NCBI RefSeq assembly: GCF_032854445.1
Contig: NC_088302.1
Coordinates: 28,370,330-28,434,329, forward strand
Direction: 5' to 3'
From: Liolophura sinensis
Taxonomy: Eukaryota; Mollusca; Polyplacophora; Chitonida; Chitonidae
Length of the DNA stretch: 64,000 nt
Shown: piece by piece, positions 48,243 to 60,200 of the stretch
How the letters are laid out: every line of letters begins with the position of its first letter
Numbering within the stretch: position 1 is the first letter of the stretch
Made by a program: the position numbers and the translations under genes
The notes under the pieces: model-generated
Told to the model about the DNA's origin: nothing
The model's database searches: none
What the model saw: only the letters and a program-made list of their open reading frames with translations

Positions 48243-50420
48243 GGTGCAAAGTGAGGAAAAGGATATCGTTATCTGTCGAACACACACCGGTCGATTGTGT
48301 TCCAACAATTCGTTTGACATGCTCAGACTTGTGATGCATTGTTGATTGCGTGACATACAATCACTCTTGGCATTTATATTCTTGCACACAGTTCAGATAC
48401 AGCGTCCTCCTGCAGTACATGTGAAATCTTCCGCTGAAACAGTTAATGCCGATAAGGATCAAGTCAATAGCTCTTCTTAAAGTTTTGGTTGTTTAAAACT
48501 CCGCAAGAATGTACCTAGAAAAAAAGTGTTATTAAATAATACGTATTCAAACATGTACGTAATGAAAAGCAGATTGACATTCTCAAAACAAAATAAGCGA
48601 GACGCCCGATGTAGTTTACTTTGTGCGGCTGCATGGGTGGTTGCAAGCAGTTCACGGGTCGCCTTGACTGTGCATGATGGATGAGTGTGTATTTTCATCA
48701 CGGACGGCTAGCTGTCGTGGATTTGTGAAGTCAGTTACAGCTTGTTTGATTGCCAAATGCCAACGTCAGCATGTTTTCTCTGCACGATAAATTACGTTAA
48801 ACATCTGTCGTGTTTCCAGTTGAAGACTTCGCTTTACTGCCGACTCAAGTAGGTCACATTCAAAGTGCGTGCAGAGGATATGTCAGAGCAAGGCTCTGTT
48901 CCGTACATCTACATTTTCTCGATTAACAGATGGCACGGCAGTCCTACACACGACAACCGTTCCATCGATTAGCGTATGACATTGTGGAACTATTTACGTA
49001 CAAGGATGTAGAAGTGTACTTCAATATTGTGGTTATTAAGTTTTAAATATATAGCAGAACGGGTCAACAACTATTCATCGGTGTGCTAAATGCATGTAAC
49101 AGTGCCAGTGGGATCTCAGCTATAGCAGCACTATAGTATAGGCTCTCAATCGTTCCAGAACCAAATCGGCTTAACTTTCTGTTGTGTGTATACTAGTATA
49201 TGGTATTGAAACAACTAAAACATCTAAAACATCCCAAGGTGAAACTGTTTGGAAGGTAAGTGTGACACTTTATCACCAGTGAATTGAGCAATTAAATATG
49301 GCGAATCAGCAAATGAGTGTCAAAACTCATAATTTTTAATAATCATTCCAAGGATGTCCGTTTTCTTGTTGACTGAAATAACAACCTGACTTTCCTGGAA
49401 CGAATGTGCATGAACTGTATATAAAAACATGAAAGAGTTGTCACCCTTGAACCAGTGACTTAGACGGCAATGGTGTGTTGAATAAAACTGGATTCTAAGT
49501 ATTCCCCGAAACAGACTTCGGCGAAGGTATGTTGGTATATTACTGCCCAGATGAAGACGCCGATATACCTATATGTGTTTTTTGTTTGTTTTTTTTCCCC
49601 ATTGAGTTCATTGATTTAAAGAATAAGTGAGCTCCGAACATGTTCTTTTTAGAGTTGTTTTCAAGAAGGATTCAACAAAGGACGGCAGCTATAAGTATCA
49701 TGATATGGAACTATACCACGTGGTTTGGTGTGGTTGTTTCTGTATAAATGTACCCATGATCTTTATGTGTCTCAGAAAATGTAAAACTAAAATTTGACGC
49801 AGCCATCTCCAAAGATCTGGAATCATTGAAACATATATACATATATGTCTGAAAATAACTCGTATGCGTAATTTTTATACATATTTTTTAGACATATTCA
49901 GTAACATAACTGAAAGATTTTTCTTTGTGGATGGGCCAAACCAGTTTATATAAATGTATATTTATCTATAACTTACTGCCTGAAAATAAAAGATTCATGA
50001 GAGAAGGCATTGCCCAACGCATTCAGCGAAAAAAAAATATGTGGGTGACTTTTTGTTATTAATGTTTTTATTGTACACATGTCAGAGTAGTTCGTCGTAT
50101 GCAGAAGTAAATATTACACGGGAATACGATTAGTCAACACGACCGTGGCTCTGATATAAATATTTATGAAGAAAACAACACCCATGTCTCTTGGCCCTTA
50201 AGTACTAGGCTATATCTAATCGACCAGAAAGACCAACGTTCCTTAATATACAGTCCTGACAAAAACAGTTGACTTTCAGCTTTACAGTTTTGTCTTAATT
50301 GAGCTGAGGGCGTTAATTGGCTAGGCCGAGTGATTTTATTTTTTTATTCTGTGACTTTTTTTTGCGAATTACGCATTAAAGAGCAAAGTTTCACACAGAA
50401 TTATGAAAATGACTTAATGA
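48243..50420. other. Intergenic, gene-poor
   Basis: No recognisable gene. A relic of the second SINE family may lie at 48065-48150 (GGAGATTAACATTG, GGGCGGAGGAAAACGG). A consensus-like donor (TTGGAAG|GTAAGTGTG) at about 49255 has no coding context. Confidence 0.45.
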
Positions 50421-50685
50421 TTTATTTATTTATTTGATTGGTTTTACGCCGTACTCAAGAATATTTCACTTATACGACGGCGGCCAGCATTATGGTGGGT
50501 GGAAACCGGGCAGAGCCCGGGGGAAACCCACGACCATCCGCAGGTTGCTGACAGGCCTTCCCACCTACGGCCGGGGAGGAAGCCAGCATGAGCTGGACTT
50601 GAACTCACAGCGACCGCATTGGTGAGAGGCTCCTGGGTCATTACGCTGCGCTAGCGCGCTAACCGACTGAGCCACGGAGGCCCCT
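50421..50685 (-). mobile_element. Full-length SINE with perfect 15-bp target-site duplication
   Basis: AAAATGACTTAATGA lies at 50406-50420 and 50686-50700. The body is near consensus, so the insertion is recent. Confidence 0.96.
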
Positions 50686-50755
50686 AAAATGACTTAATGA
50701 CGATAATGTTGATATAAAAGAGGTATTCAGGTTGTATCAAAATGTATCAAGTACT

Positions 50756-51006
50756 AATATATATTTATTGAGTTATTTATTTGATTATTTATGCCGTACT
50801 CACTTACATACGATGGCGGCTAGCATTATATGGGGAGGAAATCGGGCTGAGCCCGAGGGTAACCCACACCATCCGCAGGTTGCTGGCAGATCTTCCCACG
50901 GCCGGCCGGAGAGGAAGCCAGCATCAGCTGGACTTGAGCTCACATGGAACGCATCTGTCAATGTGGCGCTCTTTCACGCTGTAACCACCTCGGCTACGGA
51001 GGCGCC
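50756..51006 (-). mobile_element. Diverged SINE
   Basis: GCCGTACTCACTTACATACG, ATCCGCAGGTTGCTGGCAGA and GGAGAGGAAGCCAGCATCAG are present, and the head region is changed (CACCTCGGCTACGGAGGCGC). It sits about 70 bases from the recent copy before it. Confidence 0.85.
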
Positions 51007-51109
51007 TTGGTACAACTAATCTTCACATTTTTGATGTGTGTGTGTGGGGGGGGGGGTTCCTTTTTTCCCGTGCCATTCTCTCGCGAACTAGTCCATACTT
51101 GCATTGTAA

Positions 51110-51180
51110 AAATATTTATTTATTTATTTGATTGCTGTTTTACGCCGTACTCAAGTATATTTCACTTATACGACGTAACC
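51110..51180 (-). mobile_element. SINE tail fragment
   Basis: TTTATTTATTTATTTGATTG, TTTTACGCCGTACTCAAGTA and TTTCACTTATACGACG, then unrelated sequence. This is the extreme 3' end of a reverse-orientation copy. Confidence 0.85.
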
Positions 51181-53054
51181 ATAATAGATACAGGGTATTG
51201 ATTACACGTGTAAACTCTGCAACAGATCCGCAGGATCCGTCAGCTGTCTGAACAGGCGCAGTTTAAACTCTCACTTTTGTTAGCACGCATACAGGATTAG
51301 TTTAGTTCTCAAACGTACTTTTTTTGTGCTCCCTGTCGGCTTGTTGGGCGGCCTTTTGTTATGCTCACGGCAGTCGGTGGGCTCGATCACTTCTACAAAT
51401 ATTTCTACCCGACGAAGAGAGTCGTGTTTATCTGTCCGTTTTTGTTTGTGTGTGTGGAGGCGTACTCGGCTGTTAGGCCTTAAGCAGGTTGAAGTTAAAA
51501 CCCCATTGTGCGTATAACGGTATATTTATAACATATGAGTGTGTATTTTTTATTTATATACCGGCATATGTACATGTATATGTTTTCAAAGTTTTTATAT
51601 CTCAGTCATATCTGCTAATGGTTGTACACGTGTCAAGGGCTGTAACTGGCCAACCGTATCCACCAAGCCTGTCTGCTTTGTTTCAGAAGGACGTGTCGGG
51701 CTTTTAACAGAACAACTATACAGGCCAAGTCCAGTTTAGGTGAGTACATGTGATGATATAACTGCACCACGCATCATCGCCAGGATGTAACTAACCCTTA
51801 CGGCTTTACCTCGATCCGAATTAAACCTATACGTGTATTTCTAGAGAGTTTCGTTCAGCTGACACAAAGCTATACATACAACAAGTTTGTAAGTTATCAG
51901 CCCTTCGCCATCATGGCTTACAGTACACGCTACCGGTACTTTCTTCTGCAAGACTGTAGCGTTTTCACATATTGGGGTCAGCATCAGCGAAGTTAAGGTC
52001 TTTTTTCTGTTTTGGTCGCATGGCAGACGCAGCAGCGAGGAGTGCAGGCTTGGGTGGGAAGGCCTGGCTCCATATGATATACATACCACCAGAGGTCTGA
52101 AAGATACGTGTATTTGAAATGTTGACAGGCACTTCCGTCGTCAGCTGTTTTCAGTCACCCCCATGAGGTAGGCCGAGCAGGGAGAATAAGCAACGTTTAC
52201 TCACGCTTAAATTTATAAGCTCGCGGTCATGCACGGTTGATTCTTATATACAGGCTGTGCGTGTAACTTGAATCTGGCATTGTTGGACTCCTGTCATGAG
52301 GCATCGAGAAAACGTCACCCTGACTGCTCCAGGTGGTGGGGTGTATATATATGCACATGTATGTATTAATAATTTCGATATCATAACTAACATTCACACT
52401 GCAGGCAAGGGTGTGAGGATTATAAGTAGGATATGCCAGAAATGCTTCATATCTTCAGTCAATGGTATTTACGTATGAGGGAGCGCCTGAAATAGTTTAT
52501 ATTAGAGGCGTTGGACATAGCCGCTCCTTAGTTACATGTAAAATAGGCCTACAGGCAGTTCAGGTCAGACAGACATTAGATTGACAGAACGAAAGCTGTA
52601 GTGTCGCTACATGGACTCCGACGAGGAATCAATATGATTAAACCTAACCGTCGCTTCTGAAATTGAATATGTTTGATATCAAAATATCGATAACAATTAC
52701 GCCTATTGTAGGTCTATATTGGCTATGTCCTGAAGTGACTGTACCAGATACTCAGAACTTAAGCGCATCAACAGATGGTCAACATACGCACGGCATATAG
52801 CACATATGTTCATACCATCTGATGCAGTAGCAGATATAAACATACGAAGCTGGTAGAATGTTGATTTCCCCAGAAGACTGACAGTCGAGTGACACGGGCT
52901 TGTCTAATTGGTTCCACCGCTTGTAAGTGTGAAGATAATAAATTTGGTTAATAATCGCAAAACCAATTTCCAAAACAACGTTCTACTCAAACCACCAGAG
53001 ATCTAAGAAAATATGTGACATATGTGTTGCCAATGGACATTCAACTGCATCCGA
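51181..53054. other. Intergenic, nothing recognised
   Basis: Several short frames were inspected, including one from the ATG near 52020 (MADAAARSAGLGG). None has supporting splice signals or family similarity. Confidence 0.45.
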
Positions 53055-53416
53055 ACCGGCCCGGATAGCACAGTTGGTAGAGCGTCGGCTTCGGGAGCGG
53101 TAGATCAAGGATCAATCATGGGTCGGGTCACACCTAAGACTTTAAAAGAGGAAGTTGTAACTTCCTCGCTGTTCAGCATGAAGGGGATAGTGCAACGACT
53201 GGTTGACCCGTATCAGTATAATGGCTCGTGCGGGGCAGCTTACTTGCCTTCGCTCATCTCAGTGAGCAGCACTAGATAAAAGAGCGGTGGAAATCCGTCC
53301 TGCAGCAAGGAGGTACATTACATACACTCTAAGGATTCCTTCGTCGTCATACGACTGAAAAATTGTTGAGCACGAAGTTAAACCCAGTGCACTCACTCAC
53401 TCACTCACTCACTCGC
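53055..53416 (+). mobile_element. Different tRNA-derived SINE with (ACTC)n tail
   Basis: A tRNA-like head (GGCCCGGATAGCACAGTTGG, TAGAGCGTCGGCTTCGGGAG, GATCAAGGATCAATC) is followed by a body unlike the main family (GAGGAAGTTGTAACTTCCTC is a perfect palindrome). It ends GACTGAAAAATTGTTGAGCA, CGAAGTTAAACCC and an ACTC repeat. The tRNA-like head, unique body and simple-repeat tail define a SINE. Confidence 0.8.
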
Positions 53417-54126
53417 TCGACTGCATCCGAGCCATAGCCATTGAGTACACATACTCTTGGAAATTCTTGAAACTGCCTTAAAAGTTGATTTCCTTCCAAG
53501 TCACACCGGATTTTAAAATTCTTCAGTTCTTGGTAAACCGAGAGCATCCATTGTGTGTTCGAGTTTGGTAAGACTGGAGTTTAACTGTGGCACTGAGTTT
53601 TTGTCTATTCTGTCAAACTGCCCCGGTTTGTCCAGTTAGGCAGTTTTATCCAGTTAACCACCCGCTTTGAAAAGCTTCTGTAGGTATCAAGTCGGCTTTT
53701 TTTACCATTCTGTTAATCATCCGTTTTGAAACAGTCCGCTTCAGTGCCACCGTTTGGGTATCAGGTTTGCTTTTTCACCCGCCTTTGGGCATCGTTTGGG
53801 TATCAGATCGACATTTTGTCTCGTCATTCAGCCAGTTGGATTTCTTCGTTTGACTGGGTATTAGGTTTGCCCTTCTTCCTTTTGTCAACCGCAGATCGGG
53901 TTTGTCATAGTCTGTTAACCATTCGCTTAGACACCAAGCGAGCTTCTTTGTCATTCTGTCAAGTATGCTCTTTGAATCCCTTGTTTCTATATCCATCCGG
54001 CGTTTTACCAATCTGGCGGTCACCCGTTAGGACACCCTCGTCTTGGGCATCAGGTGTGTATCCTGCACTGTCTGTCAACCACTTCGGCCTTTTCATAAAC
54101 GTACGTCGTTAATCTGTCTGTTTCAG
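53417..54126 (+). other. GALNT 5' flank with degenerate repeat
   Basis: Imperfect repeats of a block like GTTTGGGTATCAGGTTTGC, TTTTTCA.CC, TTCTGTCAACCA.CCG run through 53600-54100. The plus and minus open frames here follow from the repeat. The stretch ends at a strong acceptor, CTGTCTGTTTCAG at 54114-54126, so an upstream noncoding GALNT exon is likely. Confidence 0.5.
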
Positions 54127-54135
54127 ATTCGTACT

Positions 54136-54220
54136 ATGGTGACCAGACTGACCTCACCCTCATCCAACGCAGTTATGGGTCCCTGATTGAACTGTGATTT
54201 GATCTTAAAGCTACATGTGA
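54136..54220 (+). promoter_or_regulatory. Two upstream ORFs before the GALNT start codon
   Basis: After the acceptor at 54126, the leader has an ATG at 54136 opening a 16-codon frame that stops at 54184-54186. It then has a bare ATG-TGA at 54215-54220, only 11 bases before the main ATG at 54232. Start-stop elements of this kind are known to hold ribosomes and lower downstream initiation. The effect here is inferred. Confidence 0.55.
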
Positions 54221-54231
54221 ACTGAAGCAAG

Positions 54232-57200
54232 ATGTCCCTCTTGTACGAGATATACAGCGTGAAGCATGTCCTCAAAAGGAAGATGAAGCGAAACAAGACA
54301 ACCATCCTTCGCTATAGTATCTATCTGTTGGTGATTGGCGCTATACTGCTCTTCTGGCCATGGCCCATGGGCACAGGACGAAGATCCGAACTGGGTCGGA
54401 AAGCAGATCTTTATGGTGGGGATTACCATCTCCAGCAGGAAGCAGGAGAAATGCTGCAGGGTCAACCCCACGCTCCCGCCCGTGACCAACCCGAACAACC
54501 AGTGCTAGAGCAGAGAGAGCAGGCCGTGGTCAAGCGAGGCGGGGCACTTCGCTTCCAGAAGCGGTTAGAAGAAAAGGTAATTACTTGTTTATGTAGCCTA
54601 TACTCGATTATAGTGTTTTGTGCTGTGATAAGGCCATGGATCAGAGGTATCATTATCAGGTGTGTGGAGAAACCCCATGGTATGCAGGTCGGAGCTATAG
54701 GGTTACATTCTTCCTCTCGCCCCACCATTCTGTAGGTTACCATCAACTCCTTATTCACTTGGTCACCTGTTGTTCGATGTGAAACTGTAAAAAAAAAAAA
54801 AGAGAAAACAAACAAAAATTGACCAAAAATATGGTTGCCGTGAGCTACTTTATGACTATATTATACCTATGCTGTATAAGAAATACACAAATCTGCACAT
54901 GATTGTTGTCTATGACTTTAAGTTAATTGTAAATTTTCTTTCGCTTTTGTACAATTTGTCTCTGTCAGCTCGGAGATGAAGAGCTGGTTGACTGGCAGGA
55001 CCACACGTTTATCAGGCTTGACAAACAGAAAAAAGGTGAGTTTTATGTCTCTATCATTGTACGAATTATTAAACTTAATGTGATGGTTTATTAAATGTAT
55101 GATTACAGGATATACTCTTGAATGGTATATCTACAAGTTTATTTTACCGGCATTTCTTTGGCAAAAAGTGTCTGTGTCAAAGTCTGTGTAAAATTGCCAT
55201 ATTAGTACAGAGAATAAATGAGAATAAACGAGTATACGGATGTATTGACTTGCAGTTATGCAAGGCACGAGATTCAACAAGGTTACTCTGTATACCATGA
55301 ACTGAAAAGTTCATTTCAATATAAAGGTCAGTATAGGTAGGATAAGTGTAGCAAATCAATGACACAAATCTGTTTCAACAGATGCAGTATTTACTTGTAC
55401 AGAATCAAATATTTATATGGGTCTAAAATTTGTGAAAGTCACAAGTACAGACAAACACGACCTTGCTGCAACAATGCTAAGTTCAACACAAGCTGTTTAA
55501 CGGCGTTAATACTTGATTCTATAAAAATACATGATTGCATGAAACAGCGCTAAAGCTTATAGTTTTTGCCTAAGGCTCAAGAATGTTTCATTTATTCGAT
55601 GGTGGTAAGTATTTTGGGTGCATATAGAGAAAACAGGAGGAAATAGAAGTGAACAGACAGATATGGATTATTTTCATCACACGATTGTGTTTGTTAACTT
55701 TCTGCTGTTAATAATGAGTCTAGCTCTCCCTGGATTTACATTGTGTTACAGGGCCAGGGGAGAGGGGTGCACCCCTGACTGACGCCGATCGCAGCCCATC
55801 CTGTTACACAGGCTACGGTTACAACTACTGCGCTAGTGACCGCATCTCCGTAACACGTTCTGTCAACGACATTCGTCACCCAGAGTAAGTGCGTTAAAAC
55901 TGCTTCGTCCAGATGGACTAAAAGTAGGACTGAAATACGTCAGCCAGAGTATGCATACGGTAAACCTCCTTAGACAGTTAGGGATAAATGTGGGACGTGC
56001 TTGTCAAACATGTACTGGAAGTGAAGTCAGGCTGAAATCTTTATACCAGTCTCATTCTGTTAGGCCTATAATATGCACAACAAATGGAATGACTAATCCA
56101 GACTAAAACTAATACCATTTGTACGCCTTTTTGAAATATACGCTGGGCCCAACATTGAAATGCGTCTGGCAGAGTAAATATGAAGCGGATATCCGCCACA
56201 GTCAAGATGAAAGGGAAATTCACAGCTATTTACGCACTGCATTTCACTTTACATCAAAACCATTTAATGACAAGGTTACATTGAATTTTGATTGTGAGCA
56301 AAACGTATAGATATCTGAGGTCATGGCCAAAACACAGGAAGACAAGTTGTGCCCAGTGTATGGAACAACCTATATATCTTCTTTATGACTGGTCACAGAT
56401 GTGGTTTTAATTGACATGATCTGCTCTCTTAAGTTGAAAACATTCGGATTTCATGCATTTCTCGTCACAGACAACAATGTATAGAATGTGGAGGATCAAG
56501 GAAATGTTTGCCTTTCGAACATATAGATACGCAGTTAGCGATATATACAAATTCTGATGTGTTTCCCTGCAGGTGTGCCACGGAGAAATACTTACGAAAA
56601 CTACCGACGGTCTCCGTGATTTTTCCGTTCTATAACGAGCATTTACAGACTCTTCTACGATCCGTCCATAGTATCGTTAACAGATCTCCCAAAGAGCTGC
56701 TCAAAGAAGTACTGTTGGTTGATGACACTAGTCAATATCGTAAGTCGAAAAACAAATTTAAGCTGTGTAGAAAGGAATGTCCTTTCTGGTGAATTCTTCA
56801 TGTACATTCTGTCAAATTAAATCTGCCAGAATCATTATTGATAGAACATGTATGGTTAAACGAATAGGGAGAGATATTAATTGAACTATTGGTACAGATA
56901 TTGAATAAGAGAAACAGATGTTTGAAAACTTTTGCACAGATGATATTTTTGTTGAAGACATCATGACGTATTGCATCAGTAGTCATCACTGAATTTCTCG
57001 CCTGCTGAATGAAGATTTTCTACAACATCCTTTTGTGTAAAACTATTGACCGCATACTGCTGTCATGAAGACTCTCCTCCTGCTAAGAAAAGGTCTGTTC
57101 CTCAGTTGTTTATAGTGGTTTGTTGTTTTTTTATTCATTTTGCCAGCCAATTTGCATGGCCCGTTAGATGAGTACATACAAAAGGAGTTCACCAAGGTGC

Positions 57201-60200
57201 GCGTGATTCGTGCGCAGAAGAGAGAAGGGTTAATCCGGGCCAGACTACTGGGGGCCAGGGAGGCTAAAGGGGAGGTGCTCATCTTCCTGGATTCCCATAT
57301 TGAGGCCAACTACAACTGGTTACCTCCCCTGCTAGGTATGCCTCCAAAAGCATTAACAACTTTACCAAAACGTTTTTCAAATGAAGCAATGAGATATCTC
57401 ATAAAACTGGACCGTTATATGTGTATTGTTTAATACTTTGTTAAAATTAAAATTTGTTGGATCAAATTATCTTCATGGGAGTGTATTAGTAAAACTGAAT
57501 TATACATTATTTTAAGCTTAAAACTCCTTAAAGAGCTTAAAATTTACGTATAATAATATACATCTCGTTTGGTGTTCTTCATAATGCTGCACCGCCTGTC
57601 ATTGTGCGTTGTCTTGTATATTATGCTTTTTTCCAAGTGACAGCTGATATCATCTCTCACCACAGATCCCATCGCACGTGACTGGAAGACGGTCACATGT
57701 CCAATGATCGATGTGGTCGACACCGACCATTTCGGTTACCGTCAGCAGGATTTGGGGGCGAGAGGCGCTTTCGATTGGGCATTTAATTATAAACGGTTAC
57801 CAAGGTTACGGTCGGATCAGAAGACGCCCACGAAACCGTTCGAGTAAGCCTCTACTTTTATACAGAGGAAGCGTTACAACCCAAAAAATATTTGTATGAA
57901 ATGAATGCGATGTTAACTATTCCAGCCTTAGGCGTGTCAGTTATCGCTAGTGGTCTGTAACGTTACAACATGTACACAATGATAATATCAAACAGGGTTA
58001 AAACATTGCTATCTGTGGATTGTCAACGACAGGTAACAATTACAACATTGCTTATCAAAATGTATGAAGATGAATTTAATAGTTTAAACTTGTCATTTTT
58101 CATTTTTTGGATTTCAACTTTCTGTATCTCATTATTCATGGTAACGGCAGTTAAGCCGGTTCGAGGGGCTCTCTAACCCAATAATTAATTTTTTCCTGTA
58201 TAATAACAGACAGAACCTTTATAACGTTACCAACAACACCAAGCCTGGAACAATCTTTTTGGCCATTAATAACAACGATGGCACAGTAGGGTGGGACCGT
58301 ACCATCAACCATGTCCACTTCATCATTTCACTTCATCGTAATCTTTGCTCACTACTGCGTCGTTGTCACCATATCTTCACCTTCACCATCACTTTAAACA
58401 TGCTCCACCGCCCTATATTTCACTCTTGATAACCATTGCTGAAACATTGACCTATACGTTCACTCCACAGGAACCCCGTGATGGCAGGAGGTCTGTTTGC
58501 CATTCATAAAGAATGGTTCTGGAAGTTAGGTGGTTATGACCCCGGCCTGGAAGTTTGGGGAGGGGAACAGTACGAGATCTCTTTCAAGGTACTACCCTAG
58601 TTCGTACTCCACCTTGGCCCATGTCTCAGATCACGATGTGATATCCCCACAGATGGCGAGTCTGTCTCAGTCTTCTTTGTCATGTTACGGTCTCAGCAGA
58701 TTTTTAATATTTCCTAGACAATAAATGTTGTACCACATTCTTTGTAAAACACCAGACATGCTTTAATATTGTAAGGAAATAGCATTAAAATCATTTCGCT
58801 CTGTAGAATATGTTTCACGTACGCATATGTTGCAATTGTCTTGCAGATCTGGCAGTGTGGCGGACGAATATTGGATGCTCCATGTTCACGAGTCGGTCAC
58901 GTCTTCAAAAAGTTTAACAGTGCAGGAGGGGCCTTTAACCTGCTTAAAGTAAGTCAAGTTCATGGGTAGAGGAAATCGGAACACCGCACTAAACCACTGC
59001 ATTTCGTCAGGTACCTACCGAATTTCCTGACCAAGCCATAGCTAGATTCGAACAATTCACCTCATAAAGTCTCAGCGCCAAGAGTAACGAGTGGTATGCA
59101 TATTTGTGTCGTGATTTTGCAAAGTGTAATTGTTAAAATTGACTTTCTTTCTTTGTATTTATAAAGTGTATGTTTCTTTTAGAGTATCCTTGTTGACTCT
59201 GGAGAATCCTGTAATTGAAAGCTTTGCTTTAGCTTAAGCCATTGACGAAGTATAGCGTGTTCGAATCTGGCTCTCGCTGGCTTTTACCATGGCACTGAAC
59301 TTTGTCTCGACACATTCCTGTTTCCTGTGTTGTCCAGGGCATCCATATTTATCTTATGATAAATGCACGAATTAATGTCTTTCACAGAATTACAAGCGAG
59401 TGGCGGAGGTGTGGATGGATGAATACAAGCCGTTCTTATACAAGGGTTTGGGTGCTGGGGGTCTAGATGTTGGGGATCTGACAGAGCAACATGCCCTCAG
59501 AGAACAGCTTCAGTGTAAACCCTTTAAGTGGTTCTTAAAGAATGTGGCCTTTGACCTGGAGAAGTACTACCCCTCAGTACCGCCACAGTCATTCGCTAAA
59601 GGACCGGTATGTACAAACACTAATTAAAGAGTTGTATAATGTGAAATCTCTCCAGGTGAATTTCCTTAAAGATAATAGGCTTAATAACTTGCAAATTTCG
59701 CAAAAGCGTGATTTCAGCGTACATGAATTCTACGCTCTCAGCACCGCCTAAACCATTCGCTGAAAGACTGGTTGGTATCGCCACAGCTATTCACTCAAAG
59801 CTGTGTCGACCCACGTGAAGAGCCTTCACCCACCCGTGAAGGGCCTTATATCCGGACGTCTCATGCCCAGGATATACTCAGCATAGTGCAGGTTTTCTCT
59901 GCACCTTGTCTGAGTTTCCTCTGGTCCTCACCTGGTTTCCTCTTCTTCTAATCTGGTTTCCTTTGATCCTCTGTTTCCTCTGATACTCGGTCTCCTCTAG
60001 TCCTCGGTTTCCTCTGGTCCGTACTTGATTTCTTTTGGTCCTCACGTGGTGTTCTCTTGTGTTCCCTTGGTTTCCTCTGGTTCAAATAGCTAAGACAAGA
60101 CAACAATTTTTTTTTGGGTGGGGTGGGGGGGGGGGAGGCGGTAACAAAAAAATCCATTTTAGATTACACCTTTAGCAGGTGAATAATAACAGACTAGTTT

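Noticed and set aside
52019-52095. Possible first exon MADAAARSAGLGG
   Set aside because: No convincing donor, no downstream partner exon and no family match.
53726-54112. 128-codon plus-strand frame before GALNT
   Set aside because: Lies in degenerate repeats, has no family features, and precedes the leader acceptor.
59948-60157. Minus-strand frame rich in R, K, P, E and D
   Set aside because: Product of the pyrimidine-rich repeat in a GALNT intron.
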